Below, piece after piece: positions 7,739 to 15,491 of a stretch of DNA of 43,385 nucleotides. Position 1 is the stretch's first letter; each line of letters starts with the position of its first letter. Below the pieces are notes generated by a model, which saw only the letters and a list, made by a program, of their open reading frames with translations, did not search any database and was not told where the DNA came from. Made by a program: the position numbers and the translations under genes. This DNA comes from Thermococcus sp. (GTDB taxonomy: Archaea; Methanobacteriota_B; Thermococci; Thermococcales; Thermococcaceae), in contig NZ_WAKV01000014.1 of NCBI RefSeq assembly GCF_015523185.1, forward strand, positions 1-43,385, read 5' to 3'.

Positions 7739-9646
7739 ATGGAGGCCGTTAAAGCTCACCCTTCTGATTCAGTGAAGATAAAAGCTGAAAGGCGCGAAAA
7801 AAAGCTTCTTATGGGGAACGAGGCCATAGCCTACGGCGCTCTTGAGAGCGGTGTCGTTTTTGCAACGGGTTACCCAGGAACGCCTTCAACTGAGGTTATA
7901 GAAACCATCGCAAGGCTCAAGCCTGAGGTCTTCGCTGAGTGGGCGCCGAACGAGAAAGTCGCCTTAGAGGAAGCCGCCGGCGTTGCCTACACGGGATTAA
8001 GGGCTCTCGTTACCATGAAGTGCGTTGGTCTGAACGTGGCAGCTGACCCGCTAATGAGTCTGGCCTATTCGGGCGTTGAGGGTGGTCTTGTAATTCTCGT
8101 CGCGGATGACCCTGGGCCACACACCTCTCAAACGGAACAGGACGACAGGTATTATGGAAAGCTCTCCCTTCTCCCGGTTCTCGAACCAGCCGACCCGCAG
8201 GAGGCTCATGACATCATAAAGTACGCCTACGAACTGAGCGAGCGCTATAAGGTCCCCATAATCTTCCGCACGACCACGAGGGTAAACCACACGACGGCCG
8301 ATGTGGAAGTTGGAGAATTCGTCGAGCTAAACCGGAAGCCGGTCTTCAAGAAGGACATTGAAAGGTACGTGAGAGCTAGCATGGAGGGCAACAGGAAAAG
8401 GCACCGCTGGTTGAATGAGACTCTCGCTAAAATCGAGGAGGAGTTCAACTCGATGCCCTTCAACTGGGTCGAGGGGAGTGGAAAAATCGGAATAATCGTC
8501 GAGGGGGCGCCCTACAACTACGTGAGGGAAATACTTCCGAAGCTCAACGTGGACTTCAAGGTTCTCAAGCTCTCAACCCCCCACCCGCTCCCGAGAAAGC
8601 TCGTCCTTGACTTCCTGAAGAGTGTGGACTACGCGATAGTGGTCGAGGACGGCGCTCCCTTCCTTGAGGAGGAGGTTAAGATAGTGGCCTACGAGGCCGG
8701 CTTGAGAATCCCGATATACGGTAAGAGAACCGGCCACCTCCCGCTTGAAGGCGAGCTGACGCCGAGCCTCGTCAGGAACGCACTCTTAAGACTCATAGGC
8801 GAGGAAGGCGAAACCTACGAGAAGCCGGAGGAAGTCAAGTACGCCGAAAGCTTAGCACCTAAGAGGCCACCGGTGATGTGTCCCGGCTGTCCTCACAGAG
8901 GAAGCTACCGCGCCGCGTTAGATGCCCTCCGCGACCTCAAGCTCGGCCGCTACTCAGTTCCAATCCACGGTGACATAGGTTGTTACGCATTATCGCTCCT
9001 CCCGCCGCTCGAAGCTATCTGGACGGAATACGTAATGGGTGCGAGCATAAGCTTAGCGAACGGCCAGAGCGTCGTCATGGACAAGAAGATAATAGCAACC
9101 ATAGGCGATTCGACCTTCTTCCACAATGGAATCCAGCCCTTAATTGATGCCGTCTACAAGAACCTGAACGTTCTTGTCATGATACTCGACAACAGGACTA
9201 CAGCTATGACTGGCCACCAGCCACACCCGGGAACCGGTGGGAGTGAAACGGGAAGGAAATTCAACGAGATTGACATAGAGGCGCTGGTTAAAGCACTGGG
9301 TGTCAAGTACGTTAAGACAGTTGACCCCTACGACCTTAAGCAGACGAGGGAAGCGATAAAGGAGGCCATGCAGGTGGAAGGGCCGGCGGTGATAATAGCA
9401 AAGCGCGAATGCGTCATTCCGGTGATAAGGCGCGGTGAGATAGGCGAGATACCGCTTGTCGTTGAAGAGAAGTGCACCGGCTGTAAGGCGTGCATACTCC
9501 TGACCGGATGCCCAGCGCTCGTTTACGACCCGAAGACGAACAAGGTAAAAATAGACGGCCTGCTCTGTACGGGCTGTGGCGTCTGCAACCAGACGTGCCC
9601 CTTCGATGCCATAAAGTTCCCGAGTGAGCTGGAGAAGGGGGCTTAG
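7739..9646 (+). CDS. iorA: Indolepyruvate:ferredoxin oxidoreductase, alpha subunit
   Basis: A 635-residue thiamine-diphosphate and iron-sulfur enzyme subunit. The N-terminal half begins with GNEAIAYGALESGVVFATGYPGTPSTE; a central CPGCPHRG motif leads into the TPP-binding half (GDIGCYALSLLPP, GDSTFFHNGIQPLIDAV and the LDNRTTAMTGHQPHPG loop); two ferredoxin-type clusters follow, KCTGCKAC from about residue 578 and CTGCGVCNQTCP from about 609. With IorB it oxidises aryl pyruvates from aromatic amino acids to aryl-acetyl-CoA, reducing ferredoxin. GGTGGTGTT precedes ATG 7739. No iorB follows: the next gene is a convergent VapC that overlaps the stop codon by four bases. Confidence 0.95.
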   Translation: MEAVKAHPSDSVKIKAERREKKLLMGNEAIAYGALESGVVFATGYPGTPSTEVIETIARLKPEVFAEWAPNEKVALEEAAGVAYTGLRALVTMKCVGLNVAADPLMSLAYSGVEGGLVILVADDPGPHTSQTEQDDRYYGKLSLLPVLEPADPQEAHDIIKYAYELSERYKVPIIFRTTTRVNHTTADVEVGEFVELNRKPVFKKDIERYVRASMEGNRKRHRWLNETLAKIEEEFNSMPFNWVEGSGKIGIIVEGAPYNYVREILPKLNVDFKVLKLSTPHPLPRKLVLDFLKSVDYAIVVEDGAPFLEEEVKIVAYEAGLRIPIYGKRTGHLPLEGELTPSLVRNALLRLIGEEGETYEKPEEVKYAESLAPKRPPVMCPGCPHRGSYRAALDALRDLKLGRYSVPIHGDIGCYALSLLPPLEAIWTEYVMGASISLANGQSVVMDKKIIATIGDSTFFHNGIQPLIDAVYKNLNVLVMILDNRTTAMTGHQPHPGTGGSETGRKFNEIDIEALVKALGVKYVKTVDPYDLKQTREAIKEAMQVEGPAVIIAKRECVIPVIRRGEIGEIPLVVEEKCTGCKACILLTGCPALVYDPKTNKVKIDGLLCTGCGVCNQTCPFDAIKFPSELEKGA

Positions 9647-10089
9647 CCCCTCACTATTTTCAGAAACGAAACATTTTCAAAGTCCTTGTCAAACGTGGCG
9701 ATTTCGGTTATCCTGTGCTTTATACAAGTTGCAACTATAGTGGCATCATTAGGTAGAAGGCTGTATTTTTCAGATGTTCTCGCAATAACCTCGAAATTAT
9801 CCTCCTCATCGATGAGTTCAACACCTGCTAGCTCAATCAGCTCCATGACAAGAAAATAGGATTTTCGAAGAAGAACCTTGCCTTTTTCTTCCTTGACGAA
9901 CCTCTTGAGGTCGTGAATGTTTGTTATGCCCTCTCCTCGCGCTAGTTTTCTAAAAGAGACGTATATAGCTTCGTTCACGGTGGTTTTGCTTGTGACCTTG
10001 CTCGGGTGCTCAAGAATTGCCTCAGCACTTTCGCTCATTGGTGTCTCAAAGAGATAACTGTACATGACGTTTGCATCAATATAAATCAC
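9643..10089 (-). CDS. VapC-type PIN-domain toxin (pair 1)
   Basis: A 148-residue PIN-domain protein, probably an endoribonuclease toxin. Acidic residues expected in the metal site are visible: D5 in IYIDANV, E40 in TTVNEAIYV, D in LLPNDATIVA and D in IATFDKDF. GTG 10089 is chosen because it overlaps the end of the antitoxin gene (toxin start lies 14 bases inside it) and follows GGAGG; the frame is open 18 codons further but that would run deep into the antitoxin. The toxin's 3' end touches iorA. Its sequence resembles the second toxin of this window (30398-30886) in the VNEAIYV and LLPNDA-type segments. Confidence 0.85.
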   Translation of the reverse strand: MIYIDANVMYSYLFETPMSESAEAILEHPSKVTSKTTVNEAIYVSFRKLARGEGITNIHDLKRFVKEEKGKVLLRKSYFLVMELIELAGVELIDEEDNFEVIARTSEKYSLLPNDATIVATCIKHRITEIATFDKDFENVSFLKIVRG

Positions 10090-10291
10090 CAAACTCAGCC
10101 TCCAGTTCGTACTTCTGGAGTTCCTCAAAATCTGCCTTTCCAAGGATTCCTTTTAGTCTCCTAAAGTCACCTTTCGGTTTTTCTTTTCTTTTTTCCAGCT
10201 CTCGCTTAACGAGTTCGAGCTCTAAAAGACGTCTGAGTTCTTCGGGGTCAATGTTGTCAGGAACGTTCACCCTTATGGTTATGGTTGGCAT
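10076..10291 (-). CDS. VapB-type antitoxin (pair 1)
   Basis: A 71-residue charged protein. The first ten residues (MPTITIRVNV) form a beta-strand suited to a ribbon-helix-helix or similar dimer; residues 14-45 are helix rich in Leu, Glu and Lys; the acidic C-terminus (ELEAEFGDLY) would be the toxin-binding tail. GGTGATGCT precedes ATG 10291. It overlaps the toxin gene by 14 bases, the usual antitoxin-first layout. It would neutralise the PIN toxin and repress its own promoter. Confidence 0.8.
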   Translation of the reverse strand: MPTITIRVNVPDNIDPEELRRLLELELVKRELEKRKEKPKGDFRRLKGILGKADFEELQKYELEAEFGDLY

Positions 10292-10337
10292 AGCATCACC
10301 TGGGAGGTTTAAGGTGGAAAGGGTTAAAATCTATTTC

Positions 10338-11021
10338 TCACTCCCTCCACACTTCAAGCACCATGTACCTCCTCACGAGGGGGTTGGGATAAAGCTCCCA
10401 GCCGATTCCATCGGTTTCCGCTTCAATTTCCCCAAAGAGACCTCCTTCCCTCGGGTCTAGACTCTGCCCGTAGATTTTTCCGGGTCTTATCTCGACGCTC
10501 ATATACCTCGGAAGGCCAACAATGACTTTCCCGTTCTTCCTCGCGTAGTCGATAGCCCATTTGGCCGTATATATCCCCGAGTAAATCTCCGCTATCCTCA
10601 CTGGAACGCTCCACTTGCCTATCGCTATTATCTCTATTCCCGTTTCCTCCCAGAAAGCCTTTGCCAGGGGTTGCAGGTCCCTGGCGAGGTCCTTCCAGAC
10701 CTCCTTTCCGCGGTCGGTTATGCTCAAAGCGTCAATCGTTGGTTCGTCGAGCTTTCTAACCTCTATGCCACCTATCGTCGAGTCGAGGTGAATTACGTCC
10801 GGCTTAACTTCCCTGGCCAGCTCAACTGCCAGAAACGCCTCATCTTTTATCGCCTGCCTCCCGCTCATGTCGTAGTTGAAGGGGTCTGCATACCTTACCC
10901 TGCTCAGCGTCGCCGTCTTGTAGGGTTTTTCCACGAGCACCGCGACGGTTGCTATGAGACCTATCGGCTCGTAGTTCTTATCCAGTAACGCCCCACCGGT
11001 GTCGGCTGAAACAATCCTCAT
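10338..11021 (-). CDS. DUF4152-type protein, RNase H-like exonuclease candidate
   Basis: A 227-residue protein beginning MRIVSADTGGALLD, with conserved acidic positions in VKPDVIHLDSTIGG and a C-terminal segment SVEIRPGKIYGQSLDPREGG. It resembles the Thermococcales family represented by Pyrococcus furiosus PF2046, which has an RNase H-like fold and has been reported as a single-strand DNA 3'-5' exonuclease; that assignment is from memory of the family. ATG 11021 is chosen over a codon three triplets upstream because GGTGATTGCC stands directly before it. It is divergent from the next gene, with a 64-base promoter gap. Confidence 0.7.
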   Translation of the reverse strand: MRIVSADTGGALLDKNYEPIGLIATVAVLVEKPYKTATLSRVRYADPFNYDMSGRQAIKDEAFLAVELAREVKPDVIHLDSTIGGIEVRKLDEPTIDALSITDRGKEVWKDLARDLQPLAKAFWEETGIEIIAIGKWSVPVRIAEIYSGIYTAKWAIDYARKNGKVIVGLPRYMSVEIRPGKIYGQSLDPREGGLFGEIEAETDGIGWELYPNPLVRRYMVLEVWRE

Positions 11022-11085
11022 GGCAATCACCGTTAACGACCAATTACCGATATACTTTGACCCCCAAACACCTATGGTGAGACCA

Positions 11086-11460
11086 ATGGATGGAACCGTT
11101 TATGAAGCTTTGGGGAGGTACGTTGACAGTTTATCGAACTCCCTCTACTTGGGCACGGGAAGGGGGACGGTTTACCTTGAAGGCGAACCGGTAACTCCTG
11201 AGGACGTCAGGCTCTCGCTGTTCTTCTCCGGGAAGTCCATAGAGATAAGTTCCCTGTGGGGCAGGAAAAGGTATGGGGTACTCTACCTGAGGGGCTCGCC
11301 GAAGGTTCGAGTCCACTTGAGTAAAATTGAACTGCTCTTCCTGACGAGGAGGGGCCGTGTCACTGTCCGGCTAAACGCCGATAGGGGCTTTGCTAGAGTT
11401 CTCGTGAACACGGCCTCCCAGTGTAGTGGGGGCATAGGCTCGCTCTGGGTCAGGGGTTGA
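11086..11460 (+). CDS. Uncharacterised protein, beta-rich
   Basis: A 124-residue basic protein without membrane segments or signal peptide, made mostly of short alternating strands (GTVYLEGEPVTPEDVRLSL, GVLYLRGSPKVRVHLSKIELLFL, GRVTVRLNADRGFARVLV). A single cysteine lies near the C-terminus. I chose ATG 11086 because GGTGAGACCA precedes it; ATG 11074 is possible, and longer starts would overlap the divergent gene. A TATA-like GATATACTT lies about 35 bases upstream. I do not recognise a family. Confidence 0.55.
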   Translation: MDGTVYEALGRYVDSLSNSLYLGTGRGTVYLEGEPVTPEDVRLSLFFSGKSIEISSLWGRKRYGVLYLRGSPKVRVHLSKIELLFLTRRGRVTVRLNADRGFARVLVNTASQCSGGIGSLWVRG

Positions 11461-11466
11461 GTCTCG

Positions 11467-11784
11467 TCACCGCTCGGAACTCGGCAAACTCATCTTCCCC
11501 TTCAGTTCTTCCAGCTCATTCCTTAAAGCCCTTGCCGTTTCCTCGCATCCGGTCAAGGTGGAGAACTTCCTCAGGGCTTCCTCAAGCCTAGGATACTTCC
11601 CGAGGAAGCCTTCAAGTTTCTCGGCCGGGACGAGCATGCCCGTTTCCCTGTAGACTACCAGCGCGCCGAGGGTTTTCAGAGCGTCAAGGTACGCCTCGTA
11701 CGCCTCTCCATACCTGCCTTCTTCCACAAGCTGGTCCCCCCTTTCGATGTAGAGTTCAAACTTCCCAATGAGACCCTCTTCCAT
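11467..11784 (-). CDS. Helical protein, HEPN/TPR-like, uncharacterised
   Basis: A 105-residue all-helical protein. The first 45 residues (FELYIERGDQLVEEGRYGEAYEAYLDALKTLGA) resemble both a TPR helix pair and the start of HEPN/PaREP1-type domains; the RNase motif of active HEPN proteins (R followed by H five residues later) is not visible, so no nuclease function is claimed. GGTGGTAAC precedes ATG 11784. It lies divergent from the AI-2E permease gene with a shared gap of about 46 bases. Confidence 0.55.
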   Translation of the reverse strand: MEEGLIGKFELYIERGDQLVEEGRYGEAYEAYLDALKTLGALVVYRETGMLVPAEKLEGFLGKYPRLEEALRKFSTLTGCEETARALRNELEELKGKMSLPSSER

Positions 11785-11800
11785 GTTACCACCGGCGAAT

Positions 11801-11807
11801 TTTTATA
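11801..11807 (+). promoter_or_regulatory. TATA box of the AI-2E-type permease gene (leaderless)
   Basis: TTTTATA is centred about 27 bases before ATG 11831 and no ribosome binding site lies between. This supports ATG 11831, not the longer open frame that begins inside the divergent gene. Confidence 0.6.
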
Positions 11808-11830
11808 GGGTCCGATATAAAAACCCTGAG

Positions 11831-12868
11831 ATGAATGCCGAGGAACTCGCCTGGGGCGCGGTTATAGCTGTTATACTTTACGTAACGTGGAGGGTAGTGC
11901 ATCCCTTGATTACTCCCATCTTCTTTGGGCTCGTACTTGCCTATGCATCGTATCCCCTTCAGAGAAGACTCTCCAAAAGGGTCGGAAAAAAACGCTCCGC
12001 ACTGGCAATCAGCCTTTCGATGCTCCTCTTTGGCGGAGCTTTGACACTTGAACTGCTCCTCGTTTCTGTTCAGGTTGCTATGTCCTTCTATGACAGCGTT
12101 GTAAACGTCTTCAACTGGTTACTCACACTCTCGCTCCCTCCGGACGTCCTCAACTTCCTCCAGCACTTTCAGGACCAGGTAGTTCCAAAATTGGCTGACT
12201 ACGTTTCGAGGGAAGCCTTCTCAATTCCCTCCTACGTCCTTCAGCTCGTTGTTTTCTTCTTCACCTACTACTACGCCCTGGCCTACGGCGAGGAAATCAG
12301 AGAACAGGTTTACGCCCTCCTCCCAGATAAAAACCGTGAACTCGGCGAGGAAATCCTTGAAAGTGTGAACAAAACTCTGTCCGCCCTCGTCAGGGCATGG
12401 CTCCTCCTAAACGTCGCCAAGGGAATCCTCATGACGGTTGGTTTCATTATCTTCCGCGTTTCGGACCTGTACACGGCCATAGTTGCCGGTTTCCTGACCT
12501 TTGCTTTCTCCTTCGTTCCCCTCTTTGAGGGCTGGATGATTTGGCTCGCTGCGGCAGTGTACTTCGCCGTTGAAGGGGCATACCTCCACGCCCTTGGCAT
12601 AGCCCTCTACGGCTTTTTCCTTGTCTCGCCGATGCCAGACTACACGATAAGGCCCATGCTCGTTGCCAGGGATACGGAGCTTGATGAAACGTTGGTTTTC
12701 ATAGGGATGATTGGCGGAACATGGGCGATGGGGTTGAAGGGCCTCATAGTCGGGCCTATAGTCCTTAACCTTCTCCTCGTTCTGCTTAAAGAATGGAAAA
12801 GGCTCACAGAATCTTCACGCCGGCCTTCTTCAGTTCCTCAAGAGCTTTGCTCTCGTCATCAGGATTGA
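11831..12868 (+). CDS. AI-2E family (TqsA/PerM-type) membrane protein
   Basis: A 345-residue protein with the AI-2E family plan: two N-terminal helices (GAVIAVILYVTWRVV, IFFGLVLAYASYPLQRRL), a further helix pair, a long extramembrane stretch around residues 85-130, then five or so helices. The stretch near the end, TLVFIGMIGGTWAMGLKGLIVGPI, is the typical family ending. Family members include exporters of autoinducer-2 and, in other groups, sodium/proton antiporters, so the substrate is not known. The last 20 residues are charged and overlap the convergent nicotinamidase gene by 65 bases, a long overlap. Confidence 0.85.
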   Translation: MNAEELAWGAVIAVILYVTWRVVHPLITPIFFGLVLAYASYPLQRRLSKRVGKKRSALAISLSMLLFGGALTLELLLVSVQVAMSFYDSVVNVFNWLLTLSLPPDVLNFLQHFQDQVVPKLADYVSREAFSIPSYVLQLVVFFFTYYYALAYGEEIREQVYALLPDKNRELGEEILESVNKTLSALVRAWLLLNVAKGILMTVGFIIFRVSDLYTAIVAGFLTFAFSFVPLFEGWMIWLAAAVYFAVEGAYLHALGIALYGFFLVSPMPDYTIRPMLVARDTELDETLVFIGMIGGTWAMGLKGLIVGPIVLNLLLVLLKEWKRLTESSRRPSSVPQELCSRHQD

Positions 12869-13340
12869 TGCCCTTCACAGCGTCGCTCAGCAGGTAAACC
12901 TCAAAGCCGTATTTTAGGGCGTCTAAAGCCGTTGCCTTAACGCAGTACTCGGTAGCGACACCACAGATATAAACCCTCTTGACTCCTTTTTCCCTCAGAA
13001 TCTCAGCCAGGTTCGTTCCCTCGAAACCGGAATAGGCTTCCTTGTCTGGTTCGGTAGCCTTCGAGATTATAACCGCATCCTCCGGTAGGTCAACGACGAA
13101 CTCCGCCCCGGGCGTGTTCTGAACGCAGTGCCTCGGCCATGGTCCGCCCTGTTCCTTGAAACTTATGTGGTTCTCCGGGTGCCAGTCGCGGGTTGCAACT
13201 ATGAGAGCCCCCTTCTCCCTGAACTTCCTTATGTACTCGTTGCATTTCGGGATTATTTTGTCTCCCTCTGGAACGGGAAGGGCTCCCCCCGGCATAAAGT
13301 CCCTCTGCATGTCCACAACTATGAGTGCCTCCTCCGGCAT
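12804..13340 (-). CDS. Nicotinamidase
   Basis: A 178-residue isochorismatase-fold amidohydrolase converting nicotinamide to nicotinate for NAD salvage. The catalytic triad D10 (ALIVVDMQRDF), K94 (IISKATEP) and C133 (GVATEYCV) and the metal ligands D52, H54 (RDWHPENH) and H71 (WPRHC) are all present. The protein is nearly collinear with the structurally known Pyrococcus horikoshii enzyme. ATG 13340 is chosen because GGTGATACCT precedes it, and it gives the same N-terminus as that enzyme. Confidence 0.95.
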   Translation of the reverse strand: MPEEALIVVDMQRDFMPGGALPVPEGDKIIPKCNEYIRKFREKGALIVATRDWHPENHISFKEQGGPWPRHCVQNTPGAEFVVDLPEDAVIISKATEPDKEAYSGFEGTNLAEILREKGVKRVYICGVATEYCVKATALDALKYGFEVYLLSDAVKGINPDDESKALEELKKAGVKIL

Positions 13341-13384
13341 AGGTATCACCCTTCATGAATTTCTCTTGGAGAATTAATAAGCGT

Positions 13385-13789
13385 TTAAACCTCAAGTCTG
13401 TCCTTGAAGCGGGACATGTCTATCCCCTTCTCAAGGCCGAAGAGGTAAGCCAGAACCCTCTCGTCCAAATCGCCGTAGCGCTCGCGGAGGGCCTTTATAC
13501 CCTCCATGACCTCAAGCTCCGTCCATCCAAGGGCTCTCGCTATGTAAACCACCATCTCTCCCAGGAGGTTCTCCGGTCTTTCCTTCTCCTCGAGAAGGTC
13601 GAGTTTTGCTACGAGAACCCCATTATACTCCTCTAATAGGCCCTCCTCAAGCCATTCCTTGATTCTCTCCTTGGCCTCGCCAACCGAAAAGCGCCTCAAC
13701 TTAAAGCTCAGAATCCCGACTAACTCGCTCCTTGTAAACTCGGTCGAGCCTTTGACCTCAACTGCCTCCTTCAGCGGGTGCATTGCCAT
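13385..13789 (-). CDS. DUF2240-like helical protein
   Basis: A 134-residue soluble protein. Residues 1-60 (PLKEAVEVKGSTEFTRSELVGILSFKLRRFS, AKERIKEWLEEGLLEEYNGVLVAK) look like a winged-helix-type fold ending in a short beta hairpin, and the C-terminal half is helical. This fits the archaeal DUF2240 family, though I assign it only by general resemblance. ATG 13789 and ATG 13783 are both possible starts; the first fits a leaderless transcript from a TATA-like CTTTATCTAT on the minus strand. It is divergent from the thioesterase with about 45 bases between. Confidence 0.55.
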   Translation of the reverse strand: MAMHPLKEAVEVKGSTEFTRSELVGILSFKLRRFSVGEAKERIKEWLEEGLLEEYNGVLVAKLDLLEEKERPENLLGEMVVYIARALGWTELEVMEGIKALRERYGDLDERVLAYLFGLEKGIDMSRFKDRLEV

Positions 13790-13834
13790 CAAGCTTTTTA
13801 TTATCAAGGGATAGATAAAGTTTTGGTGTTGGAT

Positions 13835-14218
13835 ATGGAGCAGAGGACGCACAGACTGACCAATGAAAGGCTCGTTGGCAGGCCGTTGAAGATTGAACCG
13901 GGATGGGCTGAAGTCGAGCTTTTAACGACGGAAGAGATGGCCGTTGACGAGTACGGCCTCGTTCACGGTGGTTTCACTTTCGGCTTGGCCGACTACGCGG
14001 CGATGTTGGCTGTAAACGAGCCTACCGTTGTTCTCGGGAAGGCCGAGGTAAGGTTCCTGAAGCCCGTGAAGGTGGGGAATAGACTGATAGCCAAAGCAGA
14101 AGTCGTTGAAGACCTCGGACGGAAGAAGGTAGTTAAGGCTGACGTTTTTAGGGGGGACGAGAAGGTTTTTGAGGGAACCTTCCACTGCTATGTTCTCGAG
14201 AGGCACGTGCTCGAGTAA
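13835..14218 (+). CDS. Hotdog-fold thioesterase (PaaI-like)
   Basis: A 127-residue hotdog protein. The central helix motif VHGGFTFGLADYAAMLAVN and the following strands (VVLGKAEVRFLKPVKVGNRLIAKAEVVE) match acyl-CoA thioesterases of the PaaI/DUF4442 type, which hydrolyse acyl-CoA and usually act as tetramers. The start follows GGTGTTGGAT. The MFS gene begins 13 bases after the stop, so the two are probably one transcript; a link in function is not evident. Confidence 0.85.
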   Translation: MEQRTHRLTNERLVGRPLKIEPGWAEVELLTTEEMAVDEYGLVHGGFTFGLADYAAMLAVNEPTVVLGKAEVRFLKPVKVGNRLIAKAEVVEDLGRKKVVKADVFRGDEKVFEGTFHCYVLERHVLE

Positions 14219-14231
14219 TGGGGGTCAGAGC

Positions 14232-15404
14232 ATGGCCGAAGAAAAGGGGAAGGAAATCTTTGGAATAAGCTGGAACGTCTTTCTGCTCGGATTGGTCAGC
14301 TTTCTCAACGACATGAGCAGTGAGATGATTGCCCCCATCGTCCCGGCTTACCTCACTGAGGTTTTAAAAGCCGGAAAGCTTGCGAGCGGTTCGATAATGG
14401 GGGCAATAGAGAGCGCGAGTTCCCTCTTCAAGGTGGTCTTTGGCTACTTCAGCGATAGGTTCAAGAGAAGGAAGGCCTTCGTTTTCACGGGCTATGCTCT
14501 CTCGACCCTCGCCAAGGGCCTTCTGGCGTTCTCAAGAAACTGGGTTGATTTCCTTCTCCTCAGGCTCTTGGATAGAACCGGAAAGGGCATCAGGACGGCA
14601 CCGCGCGACGCGCTAATAGCCGAGTCCAGCAACGGAAAAACCGGGAAGTCCTTCGGCTTCCACAGGATGATGGACACCCTCGGTGCCGTTGCAGGTCCCC
14701 TCGTGACGGTTCTCTTAATCGGTTTTCTCTCCCACCTGCCAAAGGAGACCCTTTACCGGAGAATCTTCCTGTTCTCGGCAATCCCGGGTCTACTCTCGCT
14801 CGTTATAATAGTCCTCTTCGTCAAAGACCACGGTGGTGAAGTCAGGAAGAAGATAGGAGGTATCTCGTCGTTGAGGAGCCGGTCGCTCCAGCTGTTCCTG
14901 ATTGTGGTTGCTATTGGAACCCTCGGCAGGTACAGCTACGCCTTCACCCTCTGGAAGGCCGAGGAACTCGGCTACACCGTTCTTCAGGGGTCGGCTTTCT
15001 ACGCCCTCTTCAACCTCGTCTACGCCATTTCGGCCTATCCGATAGGGGTTTACTCCGACAGGGTAAGCAAGAAGGCCCTCATTGGCGTCGGTTTCCTCCT
15101 CTCGGCGTTGGCGAGTCTCTGCTTCGCCCTTGCAGAGGGTTTGGTTCTTCTCATAGTGGCCTTCGTCCTCTACGGCCTCTACATGGCAGTGATGGACACC
15201 GTTCCAAGGGCCTACATGGCCGAACTCGCTAGGGACTACGAAAAGGGAACTGTTATAGGGGCCTACCACACGGTGGTTGGGCTCTTTGCCTTTCCGGCTT
15301 CGCTGATTGCCGGCTACCTCTGGAGCGCCTATTCCTTAACCTATAGCTTCCTCTTTGCCTCCGTCATGTCATTTCTGGCATTCATTCTGCTCCAGTTTGA
15401 TTGA
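14232..15404 (+). CDS. MFS transporter
   Basis: A 390-residue major facilitator protein with about twelve membrane helices. The loop FGYFSDRFKRRKAFVFTGY matches the MFS A motif, and RLLDRTGKGIRTAPRDALIAES is the characteristic second signature of a drug-efflux-like archaeal/bacterial subgroup. The domain repeat is seen again as YPIGVYSDRVSKKALIGVG. ATG 14232 lies 13 bases past the thioesterase stop. The substrate is unknown. T-rich stretches follow the stop at 15416-15433. Confidence 0.88.
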   Translation: MAEEKGKEIFGISWNVFLLGLVSFLNDMSSEMIAPIVPAYLTEVLKAGKLASGSIMGAIESASSLFKVVFGYFSDRFKRRKAFVFTGYALSTLAKGLLAFSRNWVDFLLLRLLDRTGKGIRTAPRDALIAESSNGKTGKSFGFHRMMDTLGAVAGPLVTVLLIGFLSHLPKETLYRRIFLFSAIPGLLSLVIIVLFVKDHGGEVRKKIGGISSLRSRSLQLFLIVVAIGTLGRYSYAFTLWKAEELGYTVLQGSAFYALFNLVYAISAYPIGVYSDRVSKKALIGVGFLLSALASLCFALAEGLVLLIVAFVLYGLYMAVMDTVPRAYMAELARDYEKGTVIGAYHTVVGLFAFPASLIAGYLWSAYSLTYSFLFASVMSFLAFILLQFD

Positions 15405-15415
15405 CGTTCTGCCAA

Positions 15416-15433
15416 TTTTTTCTGCTCGTTTTT
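15416..15433 (+). terminator. Oligo-T terminator after the MFS gene
   Basis: Two T runs (15416-15421 and 15429-15433) directly follow the MFS stop and precede the next promoter. Archaeal termination depends on such T tracts without a hairpin. Confidence 0.4.
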
Positions 15434-15491
15434 GTTCATTTCCCGTCAAAAAGACTAAAAAACCTTGGGTCTATTGGATACGGGTGGTGAG

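Noticed and set aside
11467-11784. Active HEPN ribonuclease next to a toxin-antitoxin region
   Set aside because: The catalytic Rx4-6H motif is not visible and no nucleotidyltransferase partner is adjacent.
14790-15269. Minus-strand open frame of 159 codons opposite the MFS gene
   Set aside because: Shadow frame without start signals; the MFS assignment is secure.
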